Below are positions 25,522-34,432 of a stretch of 64,000 bases of DNA, piece after piece. Positions within the stretch are counted from its first letter, which is position 1. The number at the start of each line of letters is the position of its first letter. A model generated the notes under the pieces. The model saw only the letters and a program-made list of their open reading frames with translations, ran no database searches and had not been told where the DNA came from. A program made the translations under genes and the position numbers. Source of the stretch: JAAYDS01 sp012729155 (GTDB lineage Bacteria; Chloroflexota; Anaerolineae; UBA1429); NCBI GenBank assembly GCA_036774405.1, contig DAIPBO010000010.1, positions 31,196 to 95,195 of the forward strand. Reading direction: 5' to 3'.

Positions 25522-25555
25522 ATTAGTTGACTAATCTAGTCAATTAATGTAAAGT
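25522..25555 (+). promoter_or_regulatory. copA promoter overlapped by a 27-bp palindromic operator
   Basis: -35 TTGACT (25527-25532), 17-bp spacer, -10 TAAAGT (25550-25555). ATTAGTTGACT (25522-25532) and AGTCAATTAAT (25538-25548) form an 11-bp inverted repeat with one mismatch around a 5-bp centre. It covers the -35 and the spacer, so a bound repressor or MerR-like activator would directly control the promoter. Confidence 0.65.
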
Positions 25556-25572
25556 AGGTGGAGGAGCAGACG

Positions 25573-28017
25573 ATGACGCAGAACGTACAACTCGATGTTT
25601 TGGGAATGACCTGCGCGGCTTGTTCGCGCACCGTTGAAAGAACGCTCAGTCGCGCTGCGGGGGTGACGGATGCGGCCGTGAATATCGCGACCGAGAAGGC
25701 GATGGTGAGTTACGATCCGGCGCTCATCGGCGGTGCAGGCCTGGTGGCAGCCGTGCGCGATGCGGGCTATGACGTTCGTACCGTCAAACAGGCGTTGCCC
25801 ATTGGCGGTATGACCTGTGCCGCTTGTGTGCGGCACGTTGAGCGTGCCCTTGCGCGCATCGACGGTGTGCTGGGCGCTCAGGCTAACCTGGCTACAGAGC
25901 GTGCCACTGTCGAGTATCTGCCCGAGATGGTTACGCTCGACGTGTTACGGCAAGCCATAGAGGGGGCCGGCTATGAGCTGCTACCCTTTGAGACCGCAGC
26001 TGCCGCTCAAGGCCCCGATCCAGAAATTACCAAGATGCAGACCGTGCGACGCCGCATGATCATCGCCTGGGTGTTCACTGTGCCGGTGATGCTGCTGATG
26101 GTGGCTCATATGGCCTTTGGGGTCATGTGGCCCAGCATGGTGGCCGTCGAGGTGGGGCTTTCGCTGTTGGCACTGCCGGTGCTTGTGTGGCCTGGAGGCG
26201 CCACCTTCCGCTCGGCGTTCAAGGCGGTCACTCATGGCGGCGCGAATATGGACGTGCTCATCGCCGTGGGCACCATGGCGTCATGGATAAGTGGGCCACT
26301 TTCGCTGTTTACGGCGCTGTCGAGCTATAGCGCCGTCTCGGCCATGATCATGGCTATACACCTTACGGGGCGCTACATCGAGGCCAGCGCCAAGGGGCGG
26401 GCCTCGCAGGCTATCCGCAAGCTGGCCCAGCTGGGCGCCAAGACAGCTCGCCTGTTGGTCGACGGGCAGGAGTATGAGGTGCCCATTTCGCAGGTGCGAG
26501 TGGGCGATCTGCTGGTGGTGCGCCCCGGCGAAAAGCTGCCCACCGATGGCACAGTGGTGTGGGGCGAGAGTAGCGTCGATGAATCGATGGCCACCGGCGA
26601 GTCTCTGCCTGTGGCCAAACAAGTCGGCGATGGGGTGATTGGCGCAACGCTCAATCAAGAGGGCTTGCTGCACATGCAGGCCACACGTGTTGGCGGCGAC
26701 ACCTTCTTATCACAGGTGGTCAAACTGGTCGAGGCGGCGCAGGGCAGCCGTGTGCCCATTCAAGCTTTCGCCGATCGGGTGACGACCATCTTTGTGCCGG
26801 TGATTCTCGGTCTGGCGGTGCTAACCATGCTGTCCTGGCTGCTGCTCGGGGCCGAGCTGCAGATGCTACTGGTGTGGGCGCAGCGACGGTTGCCCTGGGT
26901 CGATCCCACGCTGACGCCGATTACCCTCGCCATGGTGGCTACCATTGCTACGCTGGTGATCGCTTGCCCCTGTGCGCTTGGCCTGGCGACGCCCACGGCG
27001 CTGATGGTGGGCAGCGGCATGGGTGCAGAGCACGGCATCCTCATCCGCGATGGGGCCGCTATCCAGACCATGGGGCAGGCGCACCAGGTGGTGTTCGACA
27101 AGACCGGCACCCTGACACTCGGTCGCCCTGCGGTGATGCGGGTGGTGGCCTTGCATGGCGGCAGCGACGAGGTGCTGCGCCTGGCTGCCGCTATCGAGCG
27201 TGGCAGCGAACACCCGCTGGGACGCGCTGTTGTGGCCCAGGCCGAGCGTCGCGCATTGGCCGTGCCCGACGTCGCCAGCGTCGCAGTCGAGCGAGGTAGA
27301 GGGATCCGTGGCCTGGTGAACGGGCAAGAGGTGCTGGTGGGCAGCGAGCGCTGGCTGCGCGAACTGGGCATCGACACATCGCCGTTGGCGCCGAGCGCTG
27401 ACGAGTTCGAGGCGGCGGCTATGACGGTGGTACATGTGGCCGCAGATGGCCAGGCGCTGGGACTACTGGCTCTGGCCGACCCGATCAAGCCCGAGGCGCG
27501 CGAGGTGGTGCAGGCTTTGGCCTCGCTGGGCCTCAAGACCACACTGCTCACCGGCGACAACCAGCGCACTGCTGCGGCCATCGCCGCGCAGGCGGGTATC
27601 GAGCATGTGCTGGCTGGCGTGCTGCCGGCTGGCAAGGTGGCTGAGTTAGAGCGACTGCAAGCGTCGGGTGGGGCCGCCATCATGGTTGGCGATGGCATCA
27701 ACGATGCGCCTGCTCTCACCACAGCCGCAGTGGGTGTGGCCCTCGGCACGGGCACAGATATCGCTATCGAGGCAGCCGACGTGACGCTGGTGCGCAATGA
27801 CCTCTGGGCCCTGGTAGACGCGGTCAAACTGTCGCGCGCCACCTTCCGCAAGATAAAGCAGAATCTCTTCTGGGCCTTTTTCTACAACCTGGTCATGCTG
27901 CCGCTGGCCATGCTGGGGCTGATGCACCCTGCGCTGGCCGAGCTGGCCATGGCCAGCAGCTCGATCACCGTGGTCACCAACGCGAATCTGCTGCGGCGCG
28001 GAGCCATCTTTCGCTAG
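25573..28017 (+). CDS. copA: Copper-exporting P1B-type ATPase
   Basis: 814-residue membrane pump for Cu(I). Two N-terminal heavy-metal domains each carry GMTCAAC (about residues 11-17 and 78-84). Membrane segments follow, then the TGES actuator motif, the CPC ion-binding motif (VIACPCALGLATPTALM), the phosphorylation site DKTGTLT, the SEHPLG nucleotide-domain motif and GDGINDAP. The start is ATG 25573 with GGAGGAG upstream. A GTG five codons earlier overlaps that ribosome site. No copZ or csoR lies beside it; regulation is probably through the palindrome at 25522-25548. Confidence 0.96.
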   Translation: MTQNVQLDVLGMTCAACSRTVERTLSRAAGVTDAAVNIATEKAMVSYDPALIGGAGLVAAVRDAGYDVRTVKQALPIGGMTCAACVRHVERALARIDGVLGAQANLATERATVEYLPEMVTLDVLRQAIEGAGYELLPFETAAAAQGPDPEITKMQTVRRRMIIAWVFTVPVMLLMVAHMAFGVMWPSMVAVEVGLSLLALPVLVWPGGATFRSAFKAVTHGGANMDVLIAVGTMASWISGPLSLFTALSSYSAVSAMIMAIHLTGRYIEASAKGRASQAIRKLAQLGAKTARLLVDGQEYEVPISQVRVGDLLVVRPGEKLPTDGTVVWGESSVDESMATGESLPVAKQVGDGVIGATLNQEGLLHMQATRVGGDTFLSQVVKLVEAAQGSRVPIQAFADRVTTIFVPVILGLAVLTMLSWLLLGAELQMLLVWAQRRLPWVDPTLTPITLAMVATIATLVIACPCALGLATPTALMVGSGMGAEHGILIRDGAAIQTMGQAHQVVFDKTGTLTLGRPAVMRVVALHGGSDEVLRLAAAIERGSEHPLGRAVVAQAERRALAVPDVASVAVERGRGIRGLVNGQEVLVGSERWLRELGIDTSPLAPSADEFEAAAMTVVHVAADGQALGLLALADPIKPEAREVVQALASLGLKTTLLTGDNQRTAAAIAAQAGIEHVLAGVLPAGKVAELERLQASGGAAIMVGDGINDAPALTTAAVGVALGTGTDIAIEAADVTLVRNDLWALVDAVKLSRATFRKIKQNLFWAFFYNLVMLPLAMLGLMHPALAELAMASSSITVVTNANLLRRGAIFR

Positions 28018-28029
28018 GCGCTCTGCAGC

Positions 28030-28887
28030 CTAGCTTGCGAGCAATGCGCCGATGCCCACAACCCCGTCTCCACCGTGACAGGAGAGCACCTGGCCCGCCT
28101 CGCCGATGCCGATGCGGTCCATGGTTACTTGGGTGGTAGCTACGATCTCATGGGCCAGGGTAGAGGCGGCCTGAGAGGCCCGAATGTGCATGATCTGCAC
28201 CAACTCTAGCGGCCCGAGCGCACTGATCTCGCTGGCGATGCGCGCCAGGCCCTTGCTTGTAGAGCGCGCCGCACCGAGCAGGCGCAGTTGCCCCTCGACC
28301 AGGTTGAGGATCGGCTTGATGCTGAGAGCCCGCACCATGCGATCGATGGCTGGCATGACCACGCTGAGCCGGCCGCCGCGGCGGATGAACTCTACCGTAT
28401 CGAGCTGGATCAGCACTCGCGTTCTGGAGCGCATAGAGGCGATGCTGCTGAGGATCTCTTCGCGAGAGGCGCCGCGTAGGGCCATCTCGGCGGCGTGGAT
28501 CACCTGCCAGCCCATGGCCATCGATATGGCGCGTGAATCGACCACAGTGACATGGTCTCTAAAGTGGCTGGCGGCGCTCCATGCCGAGCTATAGGTGCCA
28601 GAGTGAGCACCGGTAAGGGTGATGCAGATCACGTCTAGCCCCATAGCAACCAGCCCCTCAAAGACCGAGAAGAACGCGCCTGCGGGGGGTTGCGAAGTAA
28701 TGGGGTGTACAGCGCTGTGAGCGCGTTGCCAGAACTCGTCTGTAGAAAGCTCCTGGTCAGCAAAGACCTGATCACCGAACGAGATCGTCAGTGGCACGGT
28801 GATGATCCCAAGCCTCGCGGCCACGTTTGGTGGAATGTCGGCCGCACTATCGGTAACAATCCGTATCGGTCTGGCGCTAGTCGTCAT
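28030..28887 (-). CDS. DegV-family fatty-acid-binding protein
   Basis: 285 residues, DegV fold. RIVTDSAADIPPNVAARLGIITVPLTISFGD, the SQPPAGAFFSVFE segment and ITLTGAHSGTYSSAW match the family, whose members (FakB) bind a fatty acid and present it for phosphorylation by FakA. No FakA-like kinase is encoded in the window. The start overlaps the 3' end of the upstream GNAT gene by 11 nt, so the two are cotranscribed. Confidence 0.9.
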   Translation of the reverse strand: MTTSARPIRIVTDSAADIPPNVAARLGIITVPLTISFGDQVFADQELSTDEFWQRAHSAVHPITSQPPAGAFFSVFEGLVAMGLDVICITLTGAHSGTYSSAWSAASHFRDHVTVVDSRAISMAMGWQVIHAAEMALRGASREEILSSIASMRSRTRVLIQLDTVEFIRRGGRLSVVMPAIDRMVRALSIKPILNLVEGQLRLLGAARSTSKGLARIASEISALGPLELVQIMHIRASQAASTLAHEIVATTQVTMDRIGIGEAGQVLSCHGGDGVVGIGALLAS

Positions 28888-30034
28888 GCTCCCCTCTCGT
28901 CGACACGTCGTAGATGCGGTAGCGCTTGTACACTTCGCCCCCCATGCCCTCGATTCCGCGGATCACTTTGTAGTTGTCCTCCAGAATCCACGACATCTCG
29001 GCCCAACGGTAGCCCTTACGGACTGCCTCCTCGCAGGCGGCCTTGTAGAAGAGGGCCTCGATGCCCTTGAGGCGATGCTCTTCGAGCACTCCCATGATCA
29101 GCACGCGAATGCCATCGATCTTGCGGCGATGCCATAGGAACTTGAGCCAGCCCAGCGGTAGCATGCGTCCGTTCATATGGCGCAACGGCTGGCAATAGTC
29201 GGGCAGCACCACAAACACGCCCACGGGCTTGTCGTCGATAAAGGCCAGGTAGCACATGTCGTGGTCTGCGATGGCCTTGAGGGCATTCGCCAGATAATCG
29301 TACTCGGCATCGGTCATGGGTACGGCGCCCCAGTTCTTGGACCAGGCAGCGCGATGGATCGGCTTAACCAGCTCCATCTCTGCGTCGAGGCGCCCAAAAT
29401 CGATCTTGCGGATTGTCACGCCGTATCGTTCCGTTGAGATCTTGGCAAAGCGCGCCAGGCGCTCAGGCAGGCCCTGGACATCGGGGCCAAACTCGTAGAT
29501 AGCGGTCTTGAACGCCAGGATGTCTTTGGCCTTGGTCATGCCATAGCGCTCGATGTACTCCTGATAGTACGCCGGGCAGTAGGTCATCATGACGACGGGC
29601 GGGCTGTCACGTCCTTCGATGAGCAGACCGATCTCATCGTTGATGTGCAAGTCGAGTGGGCCTCGCATGGTGTCAACGCCCCGCGCAGCCAACCAGTTGC
29701 GCGCCGCGTCGAAGAGGGCCGTCGCGGCTTCATAGTCGGGTAGGACCTCGAGTGCTCCCCAGAACCCCACCGACTCGTTCCAGGTGGCTTTGTGAGCTTG
29801 GTCGTCGATGGCAGCGATGGTGCCCACGATTCGCCCGCTGCGTCGAGCAGCAAACAGTTGCACAGTTGCGTGCTCGAAAAAGGGGTTATGATGAGGGTCA
29901 AAGTGCTTGATGCGATCATTGATGAGAGGCGGCACCCAGTTGGGGTCGCCGCGGTAAACCTCAAAAGGAAAGAGCACAAACTCGCGCAGTTCTTTGGCGG
30001 TGCTGATCGGCTCGACGACGATGCTCGGTGTCAC
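28877..30034 (-). CDS. GNAT-fold acetyltransferase-like protein
   Basis: 385 residues. The N-terminal part (WVPPLINDRIKHFDPHHNPFFEHA, then GRIVGTIAAIDD) and the C-terminal part (CYLAFIDDKPVGVFVVLPD, then GVLEEHRLKGIEALFYK) each look like GNAT folds, so it may be a tandem GNAT protein. This family is widespread and uncharacterised. The start is a GTG (30032-30034) with GGGGG 6-7 nt upstream. The acceptor substrate is unknown. Confidence 0.7.
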   Translation of the reverse strand: MTPSIVVEPISTAKELREFVLFPFEVYRGDPNWVPPLINDRIKHFDPHHNPFFEHATVQLFAARRSGRIVGTIAAIDDQAHKATWNESVGFWGALEVLPDYEAATALFDAARNWLAARGVDTMRGPLDLHINDEIGLLIEGRDSPPVVMMTYCPAYYQEYIERYGMTKAKDILAFKTAIYEFGPDVQGLPERLARFAKISTERYGVTIRKIDFGRLDAEMELVKPIHRAAWSKNWGAVPMTDAEYDYLANALKAIADHDMCYLAFIDDKPVGVFVVLPDYCQPLRHMNGRMLPLGWLKFLWHRRKIDGIRVLIMGVLEEHRLKGIEALFYKAACEEAVRKGYRWAEMSWILEDNYKVIRGIEGMGGEVYKRYRIYDVSTRGEHDD

Positions 30035-30129
30035 CTTTACCCCCTATTGGGCCCATCTGCCATACAATGCACAAACCCAACTGACATGAGAGGATACGCC
30101 AAACACGCTCGATTGGGTAATCCAGTGGT

Positions 30130-30157
30130 TTGACGTAAAGGGTATGGGGCCGATAAT
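30130..30157 (+). promoter_or_regulatory. Promoter of the beta-CASP hydrolase gene
   Basis: TTGACG, 16-bp spacer, GATAAT. Expected start near 30164, 20 nt before the ATG. Confidence 0.65.
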
Positions 30158-30183
30158 GACCACATCCCCTATGCGAGGTTGTC

Positions 30184-31578
30184 ATGAAGATACGCTTTTG
30201 CGGCGCTGCACGTACGGTTACGGGGTCAATGCATCTTCTCGAGGTCAACGGCCAGCGGATTCTGCTGGAGTGCGGCCTCTATCAGGGGCACCGCGCTGAG
30301 GCGTTCAAGCGCAACCGTGAGCTGCCCTTTGACGCTCGCCACATCGACGCCATGGTGCTCTCACATGCGCACATTGATCATAGCGGCAATATCCCCAACC
30401 TGGTGCGCTCTGGCTTTGAGGGGGCCATCTATGCCACACATGCCACGCGCGACCTGTGTAGCAGCATGCTGCGCGATTCGGCTTATATCATGGAGTCAGA
30501 TGCTGCCTACCTCAACCGCAAGCAGGGCCTGCGTGGAGAACATGCCATACAGCCTATCTATACCCAAGAGGATGCCACCCGGAGCCTCGGCCATTTCGTG
30601 TCGGTCGGGTATGAACGGCGCCTGCCTATCGCTTCTGGCGTCGACCTCACCCTGTACGATGCCGGTCATATTCTCGGCTCGGCTTTTGTGGCCCTCGACG
30701 TGCAAGAGGATGGCCGTAGCTATCGCCTGATGTTTACGGGAGATGTGGGTCGTAGGGACTTGCCCATCTTGCGAGACCCCCAGGTGGTGCCCGCGCCCGA
30801 CTATCTCATCACCGAAAGCACCTATGGTGGCCGCCAGCACGACACGCCCCAGGATGCCGAGGCCAAGCTGCTGCGAGTCGTCAACGAGACGGCATCGCGG
30901 GGCGGCAAGGTCATCATTCCGGCCTTTGCCGTGGGGCGCACACAAGAAATCGTCTACGCCCTGCATCGGCTGGCCAATGCGGGCGCCATCGGCGACGTGC
31001 CCATCTTTGTCGATTCGCCGTTGGCCATCGATGTCACCGACATCTTTCGCCTGCACCCCGAGTATTATGACCGCGAGGCACGCGAGTTCATGCTAGAGGT
31101 GCGTGATCCCTTCGGCTTCGAGCGCCTGCGCTATACCCGCTGGGTTGAAGAGAGCAAGGCACTCAATACTCTCCAAGGTCCGGCGGTTATTCTAAGCGCC
31201 TCGGGCATGTGCGAGGCAGGCCGCATTCTGCATCACCTCAAGAACAACATCGAATCATCGCGAAATACGATCTTGTTCGTGGGCTTTCAGGCTGAGCACA
31301 CCCTGGGGAGACGCATTCTAGATGGCGTCGAGGAGGTTTCGATCCTCGGTGGGCGCTATCGAGCACGGGCCCGCATCGAGTCGATCAACGGCTATAGCGC
31401 GCACGCCGATGAAAAAGAGCTCCTGAGTTACGTTCAGCAACTGGAGCCGCACAGGATCAAAAAGGCCTTTGCTGTTCACGGCGATCTCGAAGCCTGCGAG
31501 GCCATCGCCAGGGGGCTAGAGGGCCTGGGCGTGCGCAAGACGTCTATCCCCGAAGAGGGACAGCAGTTCGAGATCTAG
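30184..31578 (+). CDS. Beta-CASP metallo-beta-lactamase RNA hydrolase
   Basis: 464 residues, related to CPSF73/Ysh1 and bacterial TTHA0252-type RNA nucleases. The N-terminus carries GAARTVTGSMHLLE. Zinc ligands are visible in LSHAHIDHSGNIP, in DAGHILGSA and in FTGDVGR. Beta-CASP motifs include VIIPAFAVGRTQEIVYAL and LSASGMCEAGRILHHL, and the last His lies in GYSAHADEKELL. It should process or degrade RNA in the cytoplasm. It is distinct from the RNase J gene at 53-55 kb. Its stop TAG shares CTAG with the stop of the convergent 2H phosphoesterase gene. Confidence 0.9.
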   Translation: MKIRFCGAARTVTGSMHLLEVNGQRILLECGLYQGHRAEAFKRNRELPFDARHIDAMVLSHAHIDHSGNIPNLVRSGFEGAIYATHATRDLCSSMLRDSAYIMESDAAYLNRKQGLRGEHAIQPIYTQEDATRSLGHFVSVGYERRLPIASGVDLTLYDAGHILGSAFVALDVQEDGRSYRLMFTGDVGRRDLPILRDPQVVPAPDYLITESTYGGRQHDTPQDAEAKLLRVVNETASRGGKVIIPAFAVGRTQEIVYALHRLANAGAIGDVPIFVDSPLAIDVTDIFRLHPEYYDREAREFMLEVRDPFGFERLRYTRWVEESKALNTLQGPAVILSASGMCEAGRILHHLKNNIESSRNTILFVGFQAEHTLGRRILDGVEEVSILGGRYRARARIESINGYSAHADEKELLSYVQQLEPHRIKKAFAVHGDLEACEAIARGLEGLGVRKTSIPEEGQQFEI

Positions 31579-32192
31579 CCATCTATGTGCTCCACGTCAA
31601 GTCGTCTTGGAGCGCGTTCGCTGCCATTGGCGGCAGAGCCCAGGCAAAAAGCCAGCAGCGGGCGCCAGGGGCTCTGGGGGCGTTGCTCCATCAGCCATAC
31701 TTCGTCGGCAGCAAAACGTGCTCGAAAGGGTTGCTTGCCACTCTGCAGCAGCGCCTGCCCCACCCGCGAGGGCAGGTTGAGGCCGATGGTCACGTGGGGG
31801 CGGTAGGGGCCGACGCGATGATACTGTGGTGTAATCGCCTCACCTAGCGCGGCTAACAGCCGCTCGCGCAGCGCTCGTAGCGGACGCACCGGCCCAACAT
31901 GCAAAAAGACGCCGCAATCGTCGGGAGCGTTCTCGAACACATCAACACCGCGGATGCGCAATGCAAGTGGGCTTGCCTGAGCGCAGGCGCTGTTTGTGCG
32001 GGAGAGAGAGGGCTCGACGTTATCAGAAGCCCAGTAGAAGGGCCCTACGATGGAGATATGATAGCCCATCGGAGGGCGTGTGGCGCCGACGCTGGGCAGA
32101 AACCGATCCTCGATGCGCACCTCGGTAGTGCGAGGCAGGCGGATCATCAACAGATAACGGCTCTGTGAGGCACTGTGGACTGGCGCTGGCAT
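31575..32192 (-). CDS. 2H phosphoesterase (2'-5' RNA ligase family)
   Basis: 205 residues with two HxS/T motifs, HIS in MGYHISIVGPF and HVT in RPHVTIGLNL, the hallmark of the LigT/2H superfamily, which acts on 2',5'- or cyclic phosphodiesters in RNA or nucleotides. Members are usually 180-200 residues. The physiological substrate is not evident. It lies just downstream of the thi operon (9 bp after DUF402) and could be its last gene. Confidence 0.82.
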   Translation of the reverse strand: MPAPVHSASQSRYLLMIRLPRTTEVRIEDRFLPSVGATRPPMGYHISIVGPFYWASDNVEPSLSRTNSACAQASPLALRIRGVDVFENAPDDCGVFLHVGPVRPLRALRERLLAALGEAITPQYHRVGPYRPHVTIGLNLPSRVGQALLQSGKQPFRARFAADEVWLMEQRPQSPWRPLLAFCLGSAANGSERAPRRLDVEHIDG

Positions 32193-32201
32193 AGCGTCAT
32201 T

Positions 32202-32684
32202 CTAGAGAGCGACGCTTGACTTGTCCAGTGGCCAATGATGTGTGGCCAGCCAGGCGCGCAGGCGGTGCATACCCTGCTCGGCGTCTACGCGCAGCCTGTG
32301 CCTGGCTGGCAAGGCATCCAGTTCATCGCGATCCAGCTCGATGGCACCGCCATCGGGCAGCACTAGCAGGTCGAGTAACCAATCGCGCCAGCGTATGCTT
32401 GCCGCCGCGATCTCTGCCGGCGCGGTGATGTTGCAGTAATGGCCCTTGAGCTCGCCCCGGGGGCTGTACACCGCCATGATGTTGAACGGCTCATCGGGGT
32501 AATAGTGCTCGATGAACAGATCTCCCGCCTGTAGAACAAAGGCGCCGACCGCAAACGGCTTGGGCGCCTCCCACCGGCAACGCACCACGGTGGTCTGTTC
32601 GTTGGCAAAGACGCGCTGGCCCTGGTAGGTCAGGCGTTCGCGCCCTTCGAAATCGAGCTTGGTGATGGTGATGACTGCGCTCAT
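32202..32684 (-). CDS. DUF402-domain phosphatase-like protein
   Basis: 160 residues from ATG 32682-32684. The DUF402 core is clear: FIEHYYPDEPFNIMAVYSP, GELKGHYCNITAPAEI, then LLDLLVLPDGGAIELDRDEL with conserved Asp residues. Characterised DUF402 proteins hydrolyse nucleoside di- or triphosphates or CMP derivatives. Here it is the last clear member of a TPP-riboswitch operon. The start shares one base with the ABC ATPase stop (TAATG). The longer frame upstream lies inside the ATPase gene. A role in phosphate removal from thiamine compounds is speculative. Confidence 0.8.
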   Translation of the reverse strand: MSAVITITKLDFEGRERLTYQGQRVFANEQTTVVRCRWEAPKPFAVGAFVLQAGDLFIEHYYPDEPFNIMAVYSPRGELKGHYCNITAPAEIAAASIRWRDWLLDLLVLPDGGAIELDRDELDALPARHRLRVDAEQGMHRLRAWLATHHWPLDKSSVAL

Positions 32685-33439
32685 TACAGCCCCAGTGCTG
32701 TCAGCAGGCGATGGCGGATATGCGCCGCCTCGAGCGTATCTAGCTGCGTCTGTATGCGTGGACGCGGTAGGGGCACGTTGACCTCGAGCGCTACAGTGCC
32801 AGGCCGCGAAGAGATGACCAGCACGCGATCTGACAGGTAGATCGCCTCGTCGACGTCGTGGGTCACGAACAGCACCGTCTGCCCAAAGCGCTCCCACACC
32901 TGCAGCAGCCAGTCTCGCATTCCGCGCCGTGTGAGGGCATCCAAAGCCCCAAAAGGCTCATCCAGGGCCAGCACAGTGGGGTGGGCCAACATGGTGCGCA
33001 GCAGCGCGGCCCGCTGGCGCATGCCCCCCGAGAGTTGCGAAGGATAGCTCTGTGCAAAGCCCTCAAGCCCGAACAGTGGCAGCAACGCTTGGGCCTCTTG
33101 TTCGGCCTCCTGTCGGTCGCGGCGCTGGATCTCGGGGCCGAGCAACAGGTTATCCATCACGCGTCGCCAGGGCATGAGCAGGTCTTGTTGGGGCATGAGG
33201 CCCACGCGCCCCAGACGAGGCAAGGTGTCGCCCTGTAGCCTGATCGTACCGCTATCCGGCTCCATCAGGCCACAGATGAGGTTGAGCAGCGTGCTCTTGC
33301 CACAACCACTGGGCCCTACCAGAGAGACAAACTCACCCTCAGCCGCGTGTAGCGACACCCCATCAAGGGCGTGGACGATATGGCCATCCACCCTAAAGCG
33401 CTTGCTGACCTGCTCGACCTCGACCGCCAGTGGGCTCAT
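32684..33439 (-). CDS. thiZ: ABC importer ATPase, ThiZ-like
   Basis: 251-residue ATPase of the SsuB/TauB/ThiZ group. Walker A GPSGCGKST, Q-loop GLMPQQDLLMPWR, signature LSGGMRQRAALLRTML, Walker B VLALDEPFGALD and H-loop LFVTHDVDEA are intact. Sulfonate and nitrate ATPases look similar, so the assignment to thiamine precursor uptake rests on the TPP riboswitch and thiN in the same operon. Confidence 0.85.
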   Translation of the reverse strand: MSPLAVEVEQVSKRFRVDGHIVHALDGVSLHAAEGEFVSLVGPSGCGKSTLLNLICGLMEPDSGTIRLQGDTLPRLGRVGLMPQQDLLMPWRRVMDNLLLGPEIQRRDRQEAEQEAQALLPLFGLEGFAQSYPSQLSGGMRQRAALLRTMLAHPTVLALDEPFGALDALTRRGMRDWLLQVWERFGQTVLFVTHDVDEAIYLSDRVLVISSRPGTVALEVNVPLPRPRIQTQLDTLEAAHIRHRLLTALGL

Positions 33440-33448
33440 GATCGCACT

Positions 33449-34432
33449 CTATTCGGCCAGGTAAGCATTAGAGAAGGCAGCATCCGCATCGATGGGTTCC
33501 GAGAGAAGCCCGTTTGCGGCCATCCAGTCGACAAAAGTGCGCCAGACTGTGGGGTTCTGCACACCCCAACGCGGGGCATCGGCCTGGTAGTGATCGCTCA
33601 GCCACGCCTGGCTGGCGCGCACCAACTGAGCGTCGCTTTCGGGCGAGTGTTTGATCAGGATATCTGCTGCTTCAACAGGATGCTCTATGGCGTACGAGTA
33701 GCCGCGCTCGGTAGCAGCGAGAAAGCGGCTTACCAACTCGGACCGCTCAGCCAACGTCGATTCGCCGGCGATGATCACCGGTGTGTAATAATCGGGCACG
33801 CAATCACCATACAGCGGCACGGTGTTCAGCTCCACGCCCATCAGCTCAGCCTGCACGCCGTCCCAACCCTGGTAGATCCAGATGAGATCGGCCCGACCGG
33901 CTACCAGGGCAGGAAAGGTATCATAGCCGACATCCACAAACTCGAGCTGGTCGATATCGGCGCCCTCACATTGCATCAGGCCTTGCAGTAGTGGGCGTTC
34001 GATGGGCAGGCCAAAAGAGGCGTAGGTTTTGCCCTCAAAGTCGGCTGCGCTCTCAATGCCCGCCGACGCCAGCGAGGCAATCGCCGAGGTATTGTGTTGC
34101 ACGATGGCTGCGATCGAAACGACCGGTATACCGCTGGCGCGCGCCACGGTCACCTCATCCTGAAAGCTCACGCCAAACGGTGTATTGCCCGCGGCCACCT
34201 GTTTAAGTGCCGCCGATGGGTCGGCCGGTACCTGTATTTCTACAGCCAGGCCCTGTTCGGCGTACCAGCCCTTTTCTAGGGCGACGTAAAAGCCGGTATG
34301 GTTGGTGTTGGGCACCCAGTCGAGGGTCAGCACCACCGGTTCCAGTTCTTGCGGGCGCTTGCAGCCCGTCAACAGCACCCCCACCAGGCTCACGATCAGC
34401 GCCAGATGGCGCCATGTCGATAGCTTGTTCAT
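33449..34432 (-). CDS. thiY: Thiamine-precursor binding lipoprotein, ThiY/NMT1-like
   Basis: 327-residue solute-binding protein. A signal peptide ends in lipobox LTGC (Cys24). LTLDWVPNTNHTGFYVALEKGWYAEQGL is typical of the NMT1/THI5-like family that binds HMP or formylaminopyrimidine thiamine precursors. It overlaps the permease gene by 4 nt. Ligand assignment depends on operon context and would be either a pyrimidine precursor or thiamine itself. Confidence 0.85.
   Translation of the reverse strand: MNKLSTWRHLALIVSLVGVLLTGCKRPQELEPVVLTLDWVPNTNHTGFYVALEKGWYAEQGLAVEIQVPADPSAALKQVAAGNTPFGVSFQDEVTVARASGIPVVSIAAIVQHNTSAIASLASAGIESAADFEGKTYASFGLPIERPLLQGLMQCEGADIDQLEFVDVGYDTFPALVAGRADLIWIYQGWDGVQAELMGVELNTVPLYGDCVPDYYTPVIIAGESTLAERSELVSRFLAATERGYSYAIEHPVEAADILIKHSPESDAQLVRASQAWLSDHYQADAPRWGVQNPTVWRTFVDWMAANGLLSEPIDADAAFSNAYLAE

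Noticed and set aside
26760..27851. A long minus-strand frame inside copA
   Set aside because: Composition is Ser/Pro/Thr/Arg-rich with no recognisable motif; it is the antisense shadow of a GC-rich gene, as are many other long frames such as 12731-13420 and 6147-7091.
32685..32897. 71-codon N-terminal extension of the DUF402 protein
   Set aside because: It lies inside the ABC ATPase gene and lacks similarity; ATG 32684 overlaps the ATPase stop as expected for a coupled start.
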